Source: Acidobacteriota bacterium (lineage in GTDB: Bacteria > Acidobacteriota > Vicinamibacteria > Vicinamibacterales > CAVVIG01). From it: 64,000 bases of DNA. The DNA is taken from the NCBI GenBank assembly GCA_016195265.1, contig JACPZW010000043.1, positions 1 to 64,000 of the forward strand, in the 5' to 3' direction. Below the pieces are notes generated by a model. It made no database searches. It saw only the letters and a program-made list of their open reading frames with translations, and had not been told where the DNA came from. The position numbers and the translations under genes were made by a program. Below are positions 7,555 through 15,714 of the stretch, piece after piece (the stretch's first letter is position 1; each line of letters starts with the position of its first letter).

Positions 7555-8234
7555 GTGAACGTCCTGACTATCCTTTCGGCCTCGGCGCGCATGCGCTGCA
7601 GGCGCGCGCGCTCGGCCACGACGATACTTCCGAGCCGATCCACGGCGGCGGCCAAATCGTCATTGACCACCAGGAATTCATATTCGGCGAACGACGCGAC
7701 CTCTTCCCGTGCGACCCGCAACCGGCGTTGAATGGCCCCTTCGCTGTCCTTGCTGCGCCCGCGCAGCCGCTGTTCGAGCACCGCGAGCGACGGCGGCATG
7801 ATGAACACGGTCAGCGACGCGAGCCCGCGTTCGCGCACCTGCCGCGCGCCCTGCACGTCGATCACCAGCACGACGTCCTGCCCCGACGCGAGCAGCGCTT
7901 CGGTGTCGGCGGTGCGCGTGCCGTAGAAGTTGCCGAACACGTCGGCCCATTCCAGGAACTCCCCGGCCGCCGCCATCGCCGCGAAGCGGTCGCGGCTCAC
8001 GAAATTATAGTCTACGCCGTCGGCCTCCCCGGCGCGCGCCGCGCGCGACGTGTACGACCGTGACATTCTGAGATTCGGCGTCCGCTCGACCAGCTGCTCG
8101 ACGATCGTCGTCTTCCCGGCGCCCGACGGCGCCGAGACGATGAACAGCAGTCCGCGCCCGGGGTCTGTCGGCGAGCCCCGGCCTGATCCTGTCGACGGGC
8201 CCAGCCCCGGGCTTGTCGAAGGGTCACTCGACAT
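7551..8234 (-). CDS. gmk: Guanylate kinase
   Basis: Phosphorylates GMP to GDP. Walker A SAPSGAGKTT begins near residue 34, followed by the GMP-binding segment (SRSYTSRAARAGEADG) and the lid region. 227 residues; the catalytic fold needs only about the last 195. The first 28 residues are a Ser/Gly/Pro-rich extension encoded by a CCTTCGACAAGC-type repeat. The only upstream start is the ATG at 8234, which overlaps the yicC stop by 11 bases, so the extension is probably translated. Confidence 0.94.
   Translation of the reverse strand: MSSDPSTSPGLGPSTGSGRGSPTDPGRGLLFIVSAPSGAGKTTIVEQLVERTPNLRMSRSYTSRAARAGEADGVDYNFVSRDRFAAMAAAGEFLEWADVFGNFYGTRTADTEALLASGQDVVLVIDVQGARQVRERGLASLTVFIMPPSLAVLEQRLRGRSKDSEGAIQRRLRVAREEVASFAEYEFLVVNDDLAAAVDRLGSIVVAERARLQRMRAEAERIVRTFT
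8152..8231. repeat. CCTTCGACAAGC-type repeat at the gmk 5' end
   Basis: On the gmk strand it reads CCTTCGACAAGCCCGGGG and CCCGTCGACAGGATCAGGCC, diverged copies of one unit. It encodes the non-catalytic N-terminal extension of Gmk and keeps the frame. Confidence 0.65.
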
Positions 8235-9126
8235 TCTGCACCTGCTCGCGCATCTTCTCGAGCTCGGCCTTGGCGGCGATGATGAGCTCGGAGACGCGCA
8301 GGCCGTCGGCCTTCGAGCCCATCGTGTTCACCTCGCGGTTCATCTCCTGGAGCAGGAAGTCGAGCTTGCGGCCGCACGGCTCGGCGCCGTCCGACAGCGT
8401 CACCCAGTGGGACACGTGGCCGCGGAAGCGCACGACCTCCTCGCTGATGTCTGACCGCGCCGCCATGCGCACGATCTCCTGCGCGACGGAGGCTTCGTCG
8501 GCCTGGAGCTCGGTCCGCAGCTGGCGCACCCGCTCGGCGAGGCGCTGTTCCATCGCGGCGCGTCCTTCGTCGGCCGCGACCGCCACGCGTTCGACCAGGT
8601 CCGCCACGAACGAGCGCCGCGTATCGAGATCGGTGCGGACGTGATCGCCTTCGTGTGCGCGCATCGTGTCCAGTTCGCGGAGCGCCTGCTCGACGGCGCC
8701 GCGCGCGAGCGCCGCCAGCGCGGCGGCGGCCGTGACGTCCTCGCCTGGGTCGCCCGCCTGACGCTCGCGAATCGTCACGGCTTGCGGCAGCCGCAGCAGA
8801 TCGCCGGGCGTGAGCGCTCCCTGCACGAGCCCGCGCGCGCGCGCCTTGTCCAGCGCCGCCTCGAGCGCCCGCCCGAAGTCCTCGTTGAACTCGACGTCCA
8901 CGCCTTGGGTCTCCCGGACCTGCACGGACACGCTCAGCTCCACGCGCCCGCGCGCGACGGTCCTCCCGACCTGCGCGCGAATCTCGGCTTCGAGCGCGGA
9001 GAGTGTCTGCGGCGTGCGCAGCTGTAGATCGAGGTAGCGGTGGTTCAACGCGCGAATCGTCACGGCGACGCTCGCGCGTTCGTCTTCGCGCGTCACCGAC
9101 GCAAAGCCTGTCATCGATTTAATCAT
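8224..9126 (-). CDS. yicC: YicC family endoribonuclease
   Basis: YicC/YloC protein; E. coli YicC is an RNase acting on mRNA or sRNA. The hallmark N-terminus MTGFA (IKSMTGFASVTRED) and NHRYLDLQLR follow the start, and the C-terminal half contains the conserved DFLLQEMNREVNT(M/I)GSK segment. 300 residues from the ATG at 9126; the frame upstream to 9159 is only repeat. First gene of the yicC-gmk-rpoZ-coaBC-udg-priA cluster. Confidence 0.92.
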   Translation of the reverse strand: MIKSMTGFASVTREDERASVAVTIRALNHRYLDLQLRTPQTLSALEAEIRAQVGRTVARGRVELSVSVQVRETQGVDVEFNEDFGRALEAALDKARARGLVQGALTPGDLLRLPQAVTIRERQAGDPGEDVTAAAALAALARGAVEQALRELDTMRAHEGDHVRTDLDTRRSFVADLVERVAVAADEGRAAMEQRLAERVRQLRTELQADEASVAQEIVRMAARSDISEEVVRFRGHVSHWVTLSDGAEPCGRKLDFLLQEMNREVNTMGSKADGLRVSELIIAAKAELEKMREQVQNVE

Positions 9127-9135
9127 AAGAAGAAT

Positions 9136-9212
9136 AACCACGGAGGACACGGGGGACACGGAGGCAAGAGGTACACATTTCCACCTCTGTGTCCTCCGTG
9201 TCCTCCGTGGTT
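9136..9212. repeat. CCACGGAGGACACGGAGG inverted repeat hairpin
   Basis: AACCACGGAGGACAC at the left is matched by GTGTCCTCCGTGGTT at the right end, with further copies inside. A near-perfect long hairpin between the ABC exporter end and the yicC start. The same unit occurs at 15671, 19109, 35516 and 49021. Confidence 0.9.
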
Positions 9213-9220
9213 CATCTTCG

Positions 9221-10987
9221 TCAAGAAGTCACCATCCTGCGCTCGGCCTTGCGGCCTTCGAGCAACTGCATCTGATACAGGGCGGCGTACACGCCATCGG
9301 GCCGCGCGACCAGATCGTCGTGTCTGCCCATCTCGACGACGCGCCCGCGCTCCAGGACCACGATCGCGTCGGCGCGGCGGATCGTGGACAGCCGGTGCGC
9401 GATGACGAACGACGTCCGGTTCTTCATGAGGTTCGCGAGCGCGACTTGTACTAGTTGTTCGGCTTCGACGTCCAACGCCGACGTCGCCTCGTCGAGCACG
9501 AGGATCGGCGCATCCTTCAGCAGCGCCCGCGCGATCGCGAGCCGCTGCCGCTGTCCGCCCGACAGGCGCTGGCCGCGCTCGCCGATGAGCGTCGCGTAGC
9601 CCTCCGGCAGCGCCGCGATGAAATCGTGCGCGTTGGCGGCGCGCGCGGCGGCTTCAATCTGCGCCGGTGACGCGTCCGGCGAGCCGTACGCGATGTTGGT
9701 GGCGATGGTGTCGTCGAACAGCACGGTATCCTGCGTGACGATGCCGATCTGCTTGCGCAGCGACGCGAGCGACACCTGCCGGATGTCCACGCCGTCGATC
9801 AGGATCTCGCCCGAGCTGACGTCGTAGAAGCGCGGCAGCAGATTGACCATCGTCGTCTTGCCGGCGCCGCTCCGGCCGACGATCGCGATCATCTGGCCGG
9901 CGCGCACGGGGAGCGACACGCCGCGCAGAATCCGATTCGGCTCGCCGTCATAGCCGAACGTGACGTCGCGGAACTCGATCGTCTGCCTGAACGGCGCCAA
10001 CGGCGCCGCGCCTGCACGCTCGATTACTTCGGTGTGCGTGTCGAGCATCTCGAAGATGCGCTCGGACGCCGCGATCGCCTGTTGCAGGTTGGCGTTGACG
10101 CGGCTCAGCTTCTTCGCCGGACCGTACATCAGGAGCAGCGTGCCGATGAACATCGCGAATTCGCCGGCCGTGAGCTCCTTGGCGGCGATTCGCGAGCTGC
10201 CGTACACGAGCGCGGCCGCGACGCCGAAGCCGCCGAGCAGCTCCATCAGCGGCGGCAGGCTCGAAAGCGCGGCCGTCACCTTCATCTGCGTGCGGAAGAG
10301 CCGGTAGCCGGCGCGATTGAACTTCTCGGCCTCGTGCTTCTCTGTGCCGAATGCCTTCACGATGCGGTGGCCGGTGAACGCTTCCGCGCCCAGATGCGAC
10401 AGGTACTCGAGCGCCTCCTGGCTCCGCCGCGTCGTTCGGCGCACGCGCTGGCCGAGACGGATCAGCGGATACACGATCAACGGCGCGCCCGTCAGGCACA
10501 CCAGCGTCAGGCGCGGGTCGCGGTAGAACAGGAGCGCCGCGAAGAAGACGACGGCGAGCGACTCGCGCGCCAGATCGCCGGCCGTCTCGGAGACCGCCTG
10601 CTGCACCTGGCTGACGTCGTTGTTGATCCGCGAGAGCAGTTTCCCCGTCGCGCCGTGCGCGAAGAATCCGGCGGATTGATCGAGGATGTGCCGGTAGAGC
10701 TCGTTCCGCATGTCCATGACGACGCGCAGGCCGACGTCCGACATCAAGTACGACGAGACGTACGATCCCACGCCCTTCAGGAAGAACACGCCGACGATCG
10801 CCCACGCGACAAACGCCACGCCCTGCTGGCTGAGCAGCCCGTTGTCGACGACCGGCTGGATCAACCACGCGAGTCCCGCGGTGCCTGCGCCGTACACAAT
10901 CATCCCGAGCATCGCCCAGACGAGCCGCCCGCGATATGGCCGTGCGTAGCCGAAGAGTCGCCGCAGGGTGACGCGCTGTCTCGGCAC
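9221..10987 (-). CDS. ABC exporter, MsbA-like (fused permease and ATPase)
   Basis: 588 residues. Half-transporter with an N-terminal six-helix type-1 exporter domain (about 15-320) and a C-terminal nucleotide-binding domain: Walker A GRSGAGKTT, signature LSGGQ, Walker B ILVLDEATSALD and the H-loop IAHRLST. Family members flip lipid A, lipid-linked sugars or drugs. The GTG start at 10987 directly abuts the galE stop (TAG then GTG), so it is cotranscribed with galE and ugd. The context suggests export of a lipid-linked sugar or lipid, but the substrate is not shown. Confidence 0.9.
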   Translation of the reverse strand: MPRQRVTLRRLFGYARPYRGRLVWAMLGMIVYGAGTAGLAWLIQPVVDNGLLSQQGVAFVAWAIVGVFFLKGVGSYVSSYLMSDVGLRVVMDMRNELYRHILDQSAGFFAHGATGKLLSRINNDVSQVQQAVSETAGDLARESLAVVFFAALLFYRDPRLTLVCLTGAPLIVYPLIRLGQRVRRTTRRSQEALEYLSHLGAEAFTGHRIVKAFGTEKHEAEKFNRAGYRLFRTQMKVTAALSSLPPLMELLGGFGVAAALVYGSSRIAAKELTAGEFAMFIGTLLLMYGPAKKLSRVNANLQQAIAASERIFEMLDTHTEVIERAGAAPLAPFRQTIEFRDVTFGYDGEPNRILRGVSLPVRAGQMIAIVGRSGAGKTTMVNLLPRFYDVSSGEILIDGVDIRQVSLASLRKQIGIVTQDTVLFDDTIATNIAYGSPDASPAQIEAAARAANAHDFIAALPEGYATLIGERGQRLSGGQRQRLAIARALLKDAPILVLDEATSALDVEAEQLVQVALANLMKNRTSFVIAHRLSTIRRADAIVVLERGRVVEMGRHDDLVARPDGVYAALYQMQLLEGRKAERRMVTS

Positions 10988-11989
10988 CTATATGTCCCCG
11001 TATCCGTGCGGATGCGCGCGGCGCCAGTCCCACGCCGTACGGACAATCGTCTCGAGGTCCGCGTAGCGCGGCTGCCAGCGCAGATCGGTCTGCGCCTTGC
11101 CGGCGGCCGCATAGAGGACGGCCGGATCGCCCGGACGGCGCGGCGCCAGCGTCCACGGCACCGTTCGCCCCGTCACCTTCTCCACCGCGCCGATAACGTC
11201 TTTCACCGAATGCGGGCGGCCCGTGCCGAGGTTGTAGGCGGCCGAGCGGCCGGTCGCGACCATCGACTCGATCGCGCGCACGTGGGCGCCCGCGAGGTCG
11301 CTCACGTGGATGTAATCGCGGAGGCACGTGCCGTCGGGCGTCGGGTAGTCGTCGCCGAACACCTGCAGGCCGGCCCCACCGGACGCGGCGTCGAGCGCGC
11401 GCGGAATGACATGGATCTCCGGCGCGTGATCTTCACCCATCTCGCCGTCGGGATCGGCGCCGGCCGCATTGAAATAGCGCAGCACGACGGAGTGCAGGCC
11501 ATGCGCGCGCTCGAAGTGCGGCAGCGCGCGCTCGATCGCGAGCTTGGTCTCGCCGTAGCTGTTGATCGGGCGCTGCGGATGCGTTTCGGCGATCGGCGTC
11601 TCGACGGGCTCGCCGTAGGTGGCGCAGGTCGACGACAGCACGAAGTACGGCACGGACTCGGCGACCATGGCCTCGAGCACGCCCAGCGCGCCGACGACGT
11701 TGTTGCGATAGTAGCGCACCGGATCGCGGACGGATTCGCCGACGTCGAGGAACGCAGCGAAGTGCATGACGGCGACAACATGCTTGCGGCGCAGCGCGCT
11801 CCGGACGGTCGCGACGTCCGCGATGTCGCCCTCGACGAGCTCGCCGTACTTCACCGCCGCGCGATGCCCGGCGACGAGGTTGTCGAAGACCACGACGTCG
11901 TAGCCGGCGCGGGCGAGCGCCTTCGCCGCGTGGCTGCCGATGTAGCCGGCCCCTCCGGTCACGAGGACGGCGCGCGCGCTAGCGCCCAA
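10988..11989 (-). CDS. galE: UDP-glucose 4-epimerase
   Basis: Interconverts UDP-glucose and UDP-galactose. Extended short-chain dehydrogenase: NAD motif TGGAGYIGS (residues 11-19), catalytic Ser/Thr in LSSTCATYG (118-126) and Y145xxxK149. 333 residues. The start is TTG at 11989, overlapping the ugd stop by 11 bases; no ATG lies closer. It supplies activated galactose for the adjacent polysaccharide locus. Confidence 0.92.
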   Translation of the reverse strand: MGASARAVLVTGGAGYIGSHAAKALARAGYDVVVFDNLVAGHRAAVKYGELVEGDIADVATVRSALRRKHVVAVMHFAAFLDVGESVRDPVRYYRNNVVGALGVLEAMVAESVPYFVLSSTCATYGEPVETPIAETHPQRPINSYGETKLAIERALPHFERAHGLHSVVLRYFNAAGADPDGEMGEDHAPEIHVIPRALDAASGGAGLQVFGDDYPTPDGTCLRDYIHVSDLAGAHVRAIESMVATGRSAAYNLGTGRPHSVKDVIGAVEKVTGRTVPWTLAPRRPGDPAVLYAAAGKAQTDLRWQPRYADLETIVRTAWDWRRAHPHGYGDI

Positions 11990-13280
11990 TGGAAAAGTAC
12001 GTGAAGCCGAGCGCGCGCATGTGCTCGGGCGAGTAGATGTTGCGGCCGTCGAACACGACCGGCGCCTTGAGCAGTGCGCGCATCTTGTCGAAGTCCGGCT
12101 CGCGGAATTCGTTCCAGTCGGTCACGATGGCCAGCGCATCGGCGCCCGCGAGCGCGTCGTAGCTTCGCTCGCACAGCGTGATCCGGCCGTCGAACACGCG
12201 CCGCGCCACGGGGCCGGCCGCCGGATCGTAGGCGCGCACCGTCGCGCCGCGCGCCAGCAGCCGCTCGATGATCGGAATCGCCGGCGCCTCGCGCATGTCG
12301 TCGGTCCGCGGCTTGAACGCGAGGCCCCAGATCGCGACCGTGCGTCCCGCGAGGCTCGTGAAGTGCCGCTCCATCTTGTCGACCAGCCGCTCCTTCTGCG
12401 TGTCGTTCACGCGCTCGACCGCCCGCAGGATCTTGAAGTCGTACCCCTTGTCCTGCGCGGACTTCAGCAGCGCCTTCACATCTTTCGGAAAACAGCTCCC
12501 GCCGTAGCCCACGCCCGGAAAGAGAAATGACGTCCCGATCCGGCGATCCGCGCCGATCGCCTTGCGTACGTGATCGACGTCGGCGCCGACCAGTTCACAC
12601 ACGTTGGCGATCTCGTTCATGAACGAAATCCGCGAGGCCAGGAACGAATTCGCCGCGTACTTGCACAGCTCGGCGCTGGCCGTGTCCATCATCAGGATCG
12701 GCGCGCCCGTCCGCGTGAACGGCCCGTACAACTCCTTCATCAACGACGCGGCGCGATCGTCGCCGCGCTCGACGCCGACGACGACGCGGTCGGGCTTCAT
12801 GAAGTCTTCAATCGCGGCGCCCTGCTTGAGAAACTCGGGATTGCTGACGACGCTGAACGGCTGCGCGGTTTCCCTGCCGACGGCCTCGCGCACCTGGGCG
12901 GCCGTGCCGACGGGCACGGTGCTCTTGTCTACCACGACGGTGTACTTCTGCATGGCGCGGCCCACGTCGCTCGCCACCGCGAGCACGTACTGCAAATCGG
13001 CCGCGCCGTCCTCATCCTGGGGCGTGCCGACGGCGATGAACACGATTTCCGACGCGCGCACCGCCGCCGTCAGGTCCGTGGTGAAGTGCAGCCGTTCTTC
13101 GTGGCCGTTGCGGCGGACGATTTCTTCGAGGCCCGGCTCGTAAATCGGCATCTGGCCGGCCACGAGCATCGCGATCTTCGAGACATCCTTGTCGACACAC
13201 GTGACCGAGTTCCCGTTCTCCGCGAGGCACGCGCCCAGGACGAGCCCCACGTATCCGGTTCCGACGACGGCGATTTTCAT
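11979..13280 (-). CDS. ugd: UDP-glucose 6-dehydrogenase
   Basis: Oxidises UDP-glucose to UDP-glucuronate with two NAD. N-terminal Rossmann motif GTGYVG (7-12), central conserved K207 and N211 in AELCKYAANSFLA, catalytic C263 in GYGGSCFPKD, and the C-terminal UDP-binding domain with WGLAFKPRTDDMREAP. 433 residues from the ATG at 13280. First gene of ugd-galE-ABC. It feeds the UDP-xylose synthase at 22094. A weak promoter (TTGTTT, 17 bp, TATCTT at 13289-13317) sits so close that the leader would be about 2 nt. Confidence 0.95.
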   Translation of the reverse strand: MKIAVVGTGYVGLVLGACLAENGNSVTCVDKDVSKIAMLVAGQMPIYEPGLEEIVRRNGHEERLHFTTDLTAAVRASEIVFIAVGTPQDEDGAADLQYVLAVASDVGRAMQKYTVVVDKSTVPVGTAAQVREAVGRETAQPFSVVSNPEFLKQGAAIEDFMKPDRVVVGVERGDDRAASLMKELYGPFTRTGAPILMMDTASAELCKYAANSFLASRISFMNEIANVCELVGADVDHVRKAIGADRRIGTSFLFPGVGYGGSCFPKDVKALLKSAQDKGYDFKILRAVERVNDTQKERLVDKMERHFTSLAGRTVAIWGLAFKPRTDDMREAPAIPIIERLLARGATVRAYDPAAGPVARRVFDGRITLCERSYDALAGADALAIVTDWNEFREPDFDKMRALLKAPVVFDGRNIYSPEHMRALGFTYFSIGR

Positions 13281-13317
13281 TTCACAATAAGATACTGAGT
13301 CGGAAAGACTTAAACAA

Positions 13318-14508
13318 GTGCGCGTCCTCATTGATTACCGCCCCGCGCTGCGCGAACCGAGCGGCGTCGGCGAGTACACCCACGAGTTGGCAAGAGCCCT
13401 GCTGGCCGCGTTTCCCGCGAGCGGCGCGACGCGGCCGCTCGATCTCACGATCTTCTCGAGCTCGTGGAAGGATCGGCTCGACGCGTCCGGCCTCGCGGGC
13501 GCGACGGCGATCGATCGGCGCGTGCCCGTGAGCGTGCTGAATCTGCTGTGGCATCGCCTCGGCTGGCCGCCCGCCGAGACGCTGACCGGCCGCACGTTCG
13601 ACGTCGCCCATTCGCTGTCGCCGCTGCTCCTGCCCGCCCGCGCCGCCGCGCACGTGATCATGATTCACGATCTGCATTTCCTCGCGCATCGCGAGCGGAC
13701 CCGCGCCGAGATCCGGCGTGACTACGCGCCGCTGGCGCGCGCGCACGCGCTGCGCGCCGACGCCGTCATCGTCCCGTCCGCGTTCACCGCGAGTGAAGTC
13801 GAACGGCGCCTCGGCGTGCCCCGCGATCGCGTCGCCGTCTGCCCGCCCGGCGCGCCGGCCTGGACGCCGCGCGCGGCCGCGCCGGACGCCGGCTACGTGC
13901 TGTTCTTCGGGACGCTCGAGCCGCGCAAGAACGTCGGCGGCCTGCTGGACGCGTACGAGCGATTGTTGGCGGGACCCGCCGACCGCCTTCGTGGGGGCTC
14001 CGGTTCGCCGACGCGTCAGGCGGAGGCGGAAGTCCGACGCCCCGTACCGGATCTGGTACTTGCCGGCAAGGCGACAGACGATGCGCGCGCGTGGCTGAAC
14101 CGCCTCGAGCGGCCTCCGCTCAAGGGCCGTGCGCGTCACATCGGCTACGTCGATCCGGCGAACCGGCGCGCGCTGTACGAAGGCGCGCGCCTGCTCGTCC
14201 AGCCCTCGTTCGAAGAAGGCTTCGGCATCACGGTCCTCGAGGCGATGACGCTCGGCGTACCGGTGGTGGCTGCCGACCGCGGCGCGCTGCCGGAATTGCT
14301 CGGCGACGGCGGACTGCTTGTCGATCCCGAGCAGCCCGCCGCGATCGCGGACGCGATCGCACGAATGCTGGACGACGCCCCGTTCGCCGCCGGGTGCGTG
14401 GCGAAGGGACTGGCGCGGGCCCGCCACTTTCGCTGGGACCGCACGGCGCGGCGGGTGTACGACGTGTATCAACAGGCGATCGAGCATCGGCGATGCGCAT
14501 CGGCATAG
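13318..14508 (+). CDS. Glycosyltransferase, GT4-like (GT-B fold)
   Basis: 396 residues, GTG start at 13318. GT-B enzyme: N-terminal acceptor domain beginning MRVLIDYRPALREPSGVGEY and donor domain with FFGTLEPRKN, then the conserved EEGFGITVLEAMTLGVPVV segment that binds the donor nucleotide-sugar (EX7E). Likely transfers a sugar to a lipid-linked intermediate in the cytosol. Residues of about 219-243 are a repeat-encoded insert in a loop of the donor domain. The stop overlaps the next glycosyltransferase start by 16 bases. The sugar specificity cannot be read. Confidence 0.9.
   Translation: MRVLIDYRPALREPSGVGEYTHELARALLAAFPASGATRPLDLTIFSSSWKDRLDASGLAGATAIDRRVPVSVLNLLWHRLGWPPAETLTGRTFDVAHSLSPLLLPARAAAHVIMIHDLHFLAHRERTRAEIRRDYAPLARAHALRADAVIVPSAFTASEVERRLGVPRDRVAVCPPGAPAWTPRAAAPDAGYVLFFGTLEPRKNVGGLLDAYERLLAGPADRLRGGSGSPTRQAEAEVRRPVPDLVLAGKATDDARAWLNRLERPPLKGRARHIGYVDPANRRALYEGARLLVQPSFEEGFGITVLEAMTLGVPVVAADRGALPELLGDGGLLVDPEQPAAIADAIARMLDDAPFAAGCVAKGLARARHFRWDRTARRVYDVYQQAIEHRRCASA
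13972..14046. repeat. ACCCGCCGACCGCC palindromic element inside a glycosyltransferase gene
   Basis: This stretch aligns by eye with the reverse complement of the intergenic element at 25680-25757: shared blocks GACCGCCT, GGCT-CGG, GCCGA-GC and GGCGGAA in the same order. It keeps the frame and adds about 25 residues. Confidence 0.75.
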
Positions 14509-15641
14509 ACGCGCGCGAGCTCGCGGGCCACGCCACCGGCGCCGGACGGTACCTCGCCGGCCTGCTTGGCGAGTGGGCGCGCGACGCACGCGCGCCGCGC
14601 CACGAGTTCGTCCTGTACGCAGCCGAGCCGCCGGCGGCGACGCTGGACGCCCGGCGGTTCGCCTCGCGAGTGGTCCCCGGCACGCCGGGGACGTGGTGGG
14701 AACAGGTGCGGCTCCCCGCCGTCGCCGCGCGCGATCACCTCGACGTCTGGTTCTCGCCGGCGTACAGCATTCCGCTCCGTCTGCACGTGCCGCGAGTCGT
14801 CGCCATCCACGACGTGTCCTTCGTGGCGCACCCTGAGTGGTTCGGCGCGCGCGAAGGCATCCGCCGGCGCTGGCTCTGTCGCGCGGCCGTGGAACGCGCG
14901 GCAGCGATCGTCACGATCTCCGAGTTTTCGCGGCAGGAGATTCGCCAGCGGCTCGGCGTACCTGCCGGGAAGATCCATGTGATCCCGCCGGGTGTCGAGG
15001 TCCCCAGCCACCAGGCACCAGCCACCCGGCCTCAGCTCGACGGCAACTCCACCGAGCTACGGCCAGGCTCGCCGAACCGCCAGAGGCGCGAAGGCGGCAG
15101 CCACCCGCGAGTGCTCTTCGTCGGCTCCATTTTCAACCGGCGCCACGTGCCCGACCTCATCCGCGCGTTCGCGCCCATCGCCCGCGCGCATCCTGGCGCG
15201 TCGCTCGCCATCGTCGGCGACAATCGGAGCACGCCGCTGGAAGATCTGCGCGGCGCCATCGCCGCCGAAGGCGTGCAGGCGCAGGTTTTCTGGCACGAGT
15301 ACGTGAGCGACGATCGACTGCGCGAGTTGTACGCCGGCGCACGCGCGTTCGCGTTTCTGTCCGAATACGAAGGCCTGGGATTGACGCCGCTTGAAGCGCT
15401 CGCCGCCGGCGTGCCGGCGGTCCTGCTCGACACGCCGGTCGCGCGCGAGAGCTGCCAGGACGCGGCCCTCTACGTCCCGCCGAACGATCTCGCCGCGACG
15501 ACGCGTGCCCTCGAGACCGCGCTGTTCGACAACCCGGCACGCGCGCGCCTGCTGGCCGCCGCGCCAGTCGCGCTCGCGAAGTACGACTGGCCCCGCGCCG
15601 CGCGTGAGACCCTCGCGGTTCTGGAGCGGTGCGTATCGTGA
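14493..15641 (+). CDS. Glycosyltransferase, GT4-like
   Basis: 382 residues from the ATG at 14493 (MRIGIDARELAGHATGAGRY). GT-B fold with acceptor-domain IHDVSFVAHPEW and a donor domain containing VGSIFNRRHV and the donor-binding EYEGLGLTPLEALAAGVPAV. Paralogue of the enzymes at 13318 and 17988. Overlaps the upstream gene by 16 bases, so the two are coupled. About residues 168-206 are repeat-encoded, exactly between the N- and C-domains, where GT-B enzymes have a linker. Confidence 0.9.
   Translation: MRIGIDARELAGHATGAGRYLAGLLGEWARDARAPRHEFVLYAAEPPAATLDARRFASRVVPGTPGTWWEQVRLPAVAARDHLDVWFSPAYSIPLRLHVPRVVAIHDVSFVAHPEWFGAREGIRRRWLCRAAVERAAAIVTISEFSRQEIRQRLGVPAGKIHVIPPGVEVPSHQAPATRPQLDGNSTELRPGSPNRQRREGGSHPRVLFVGSIFNRRHVPDLIRAFAPIARAHPGASLAIVGDNRSTPLEDLRGAIAAEGVQAQVFWHEYVSDDRLRELYAGARAFAFLSEYEGLGLTPLEALAAGVPAVLLDTPVARESCQDAALYVPPNDLAATTRALETALFDNPARARLLAAAPVALAKYDWPRAARETLAVLERCVS
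14996..15110. repeat. Composite repeat insert in the second glycosyltransferase
   Basis: CCCCAGCCACCAGGCACCAGCCACC (same family as in der and at 47905, written here as a 25-base tract summarised by its CCAGCCACC unit) is followed by a diverged GGCTCGCCGAACCGCC-GCGAAGGCGG piece related to the 25680 element. It encodes the inter-domain linker in frame. Confidence 0.7.
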
Positions 15642-15714
15642 GCGTCTTCAGCGTCGTCGCCGTCTTTAGCGTCTTTCTCTCCGTGTCCTCCGTGTCCTCC
15701 GTGGTGATCTTCTC
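15642..15714. repeat. GCGTCTTCAGCGTC / TCCGTGTCCTCCGTG repeat between two GT genes
   Basis: Two simple units in tandem: GCGTC-TTAGCGTC-TT at about 15645-15676 and TCCGTGTCCTCCGTG at about 15680-15702. They fill the whole gap between the GT4 stop and the GT2 start. Confidence 0.8.

Noticed and set aside
10034-12004. A 656-residue open frame on the plus strand opposite the ABC exporter and galE
   Set aside because: It is antisense to two clear enzymes and its composition (Arg/His/Ala-rich, no motifs) is typical of shadow frames in GC-rich DNA. The same holds for long opposite frames at 205-1461, 3298-4674, 6062-7303, 20532-22043 and 43396-45279.
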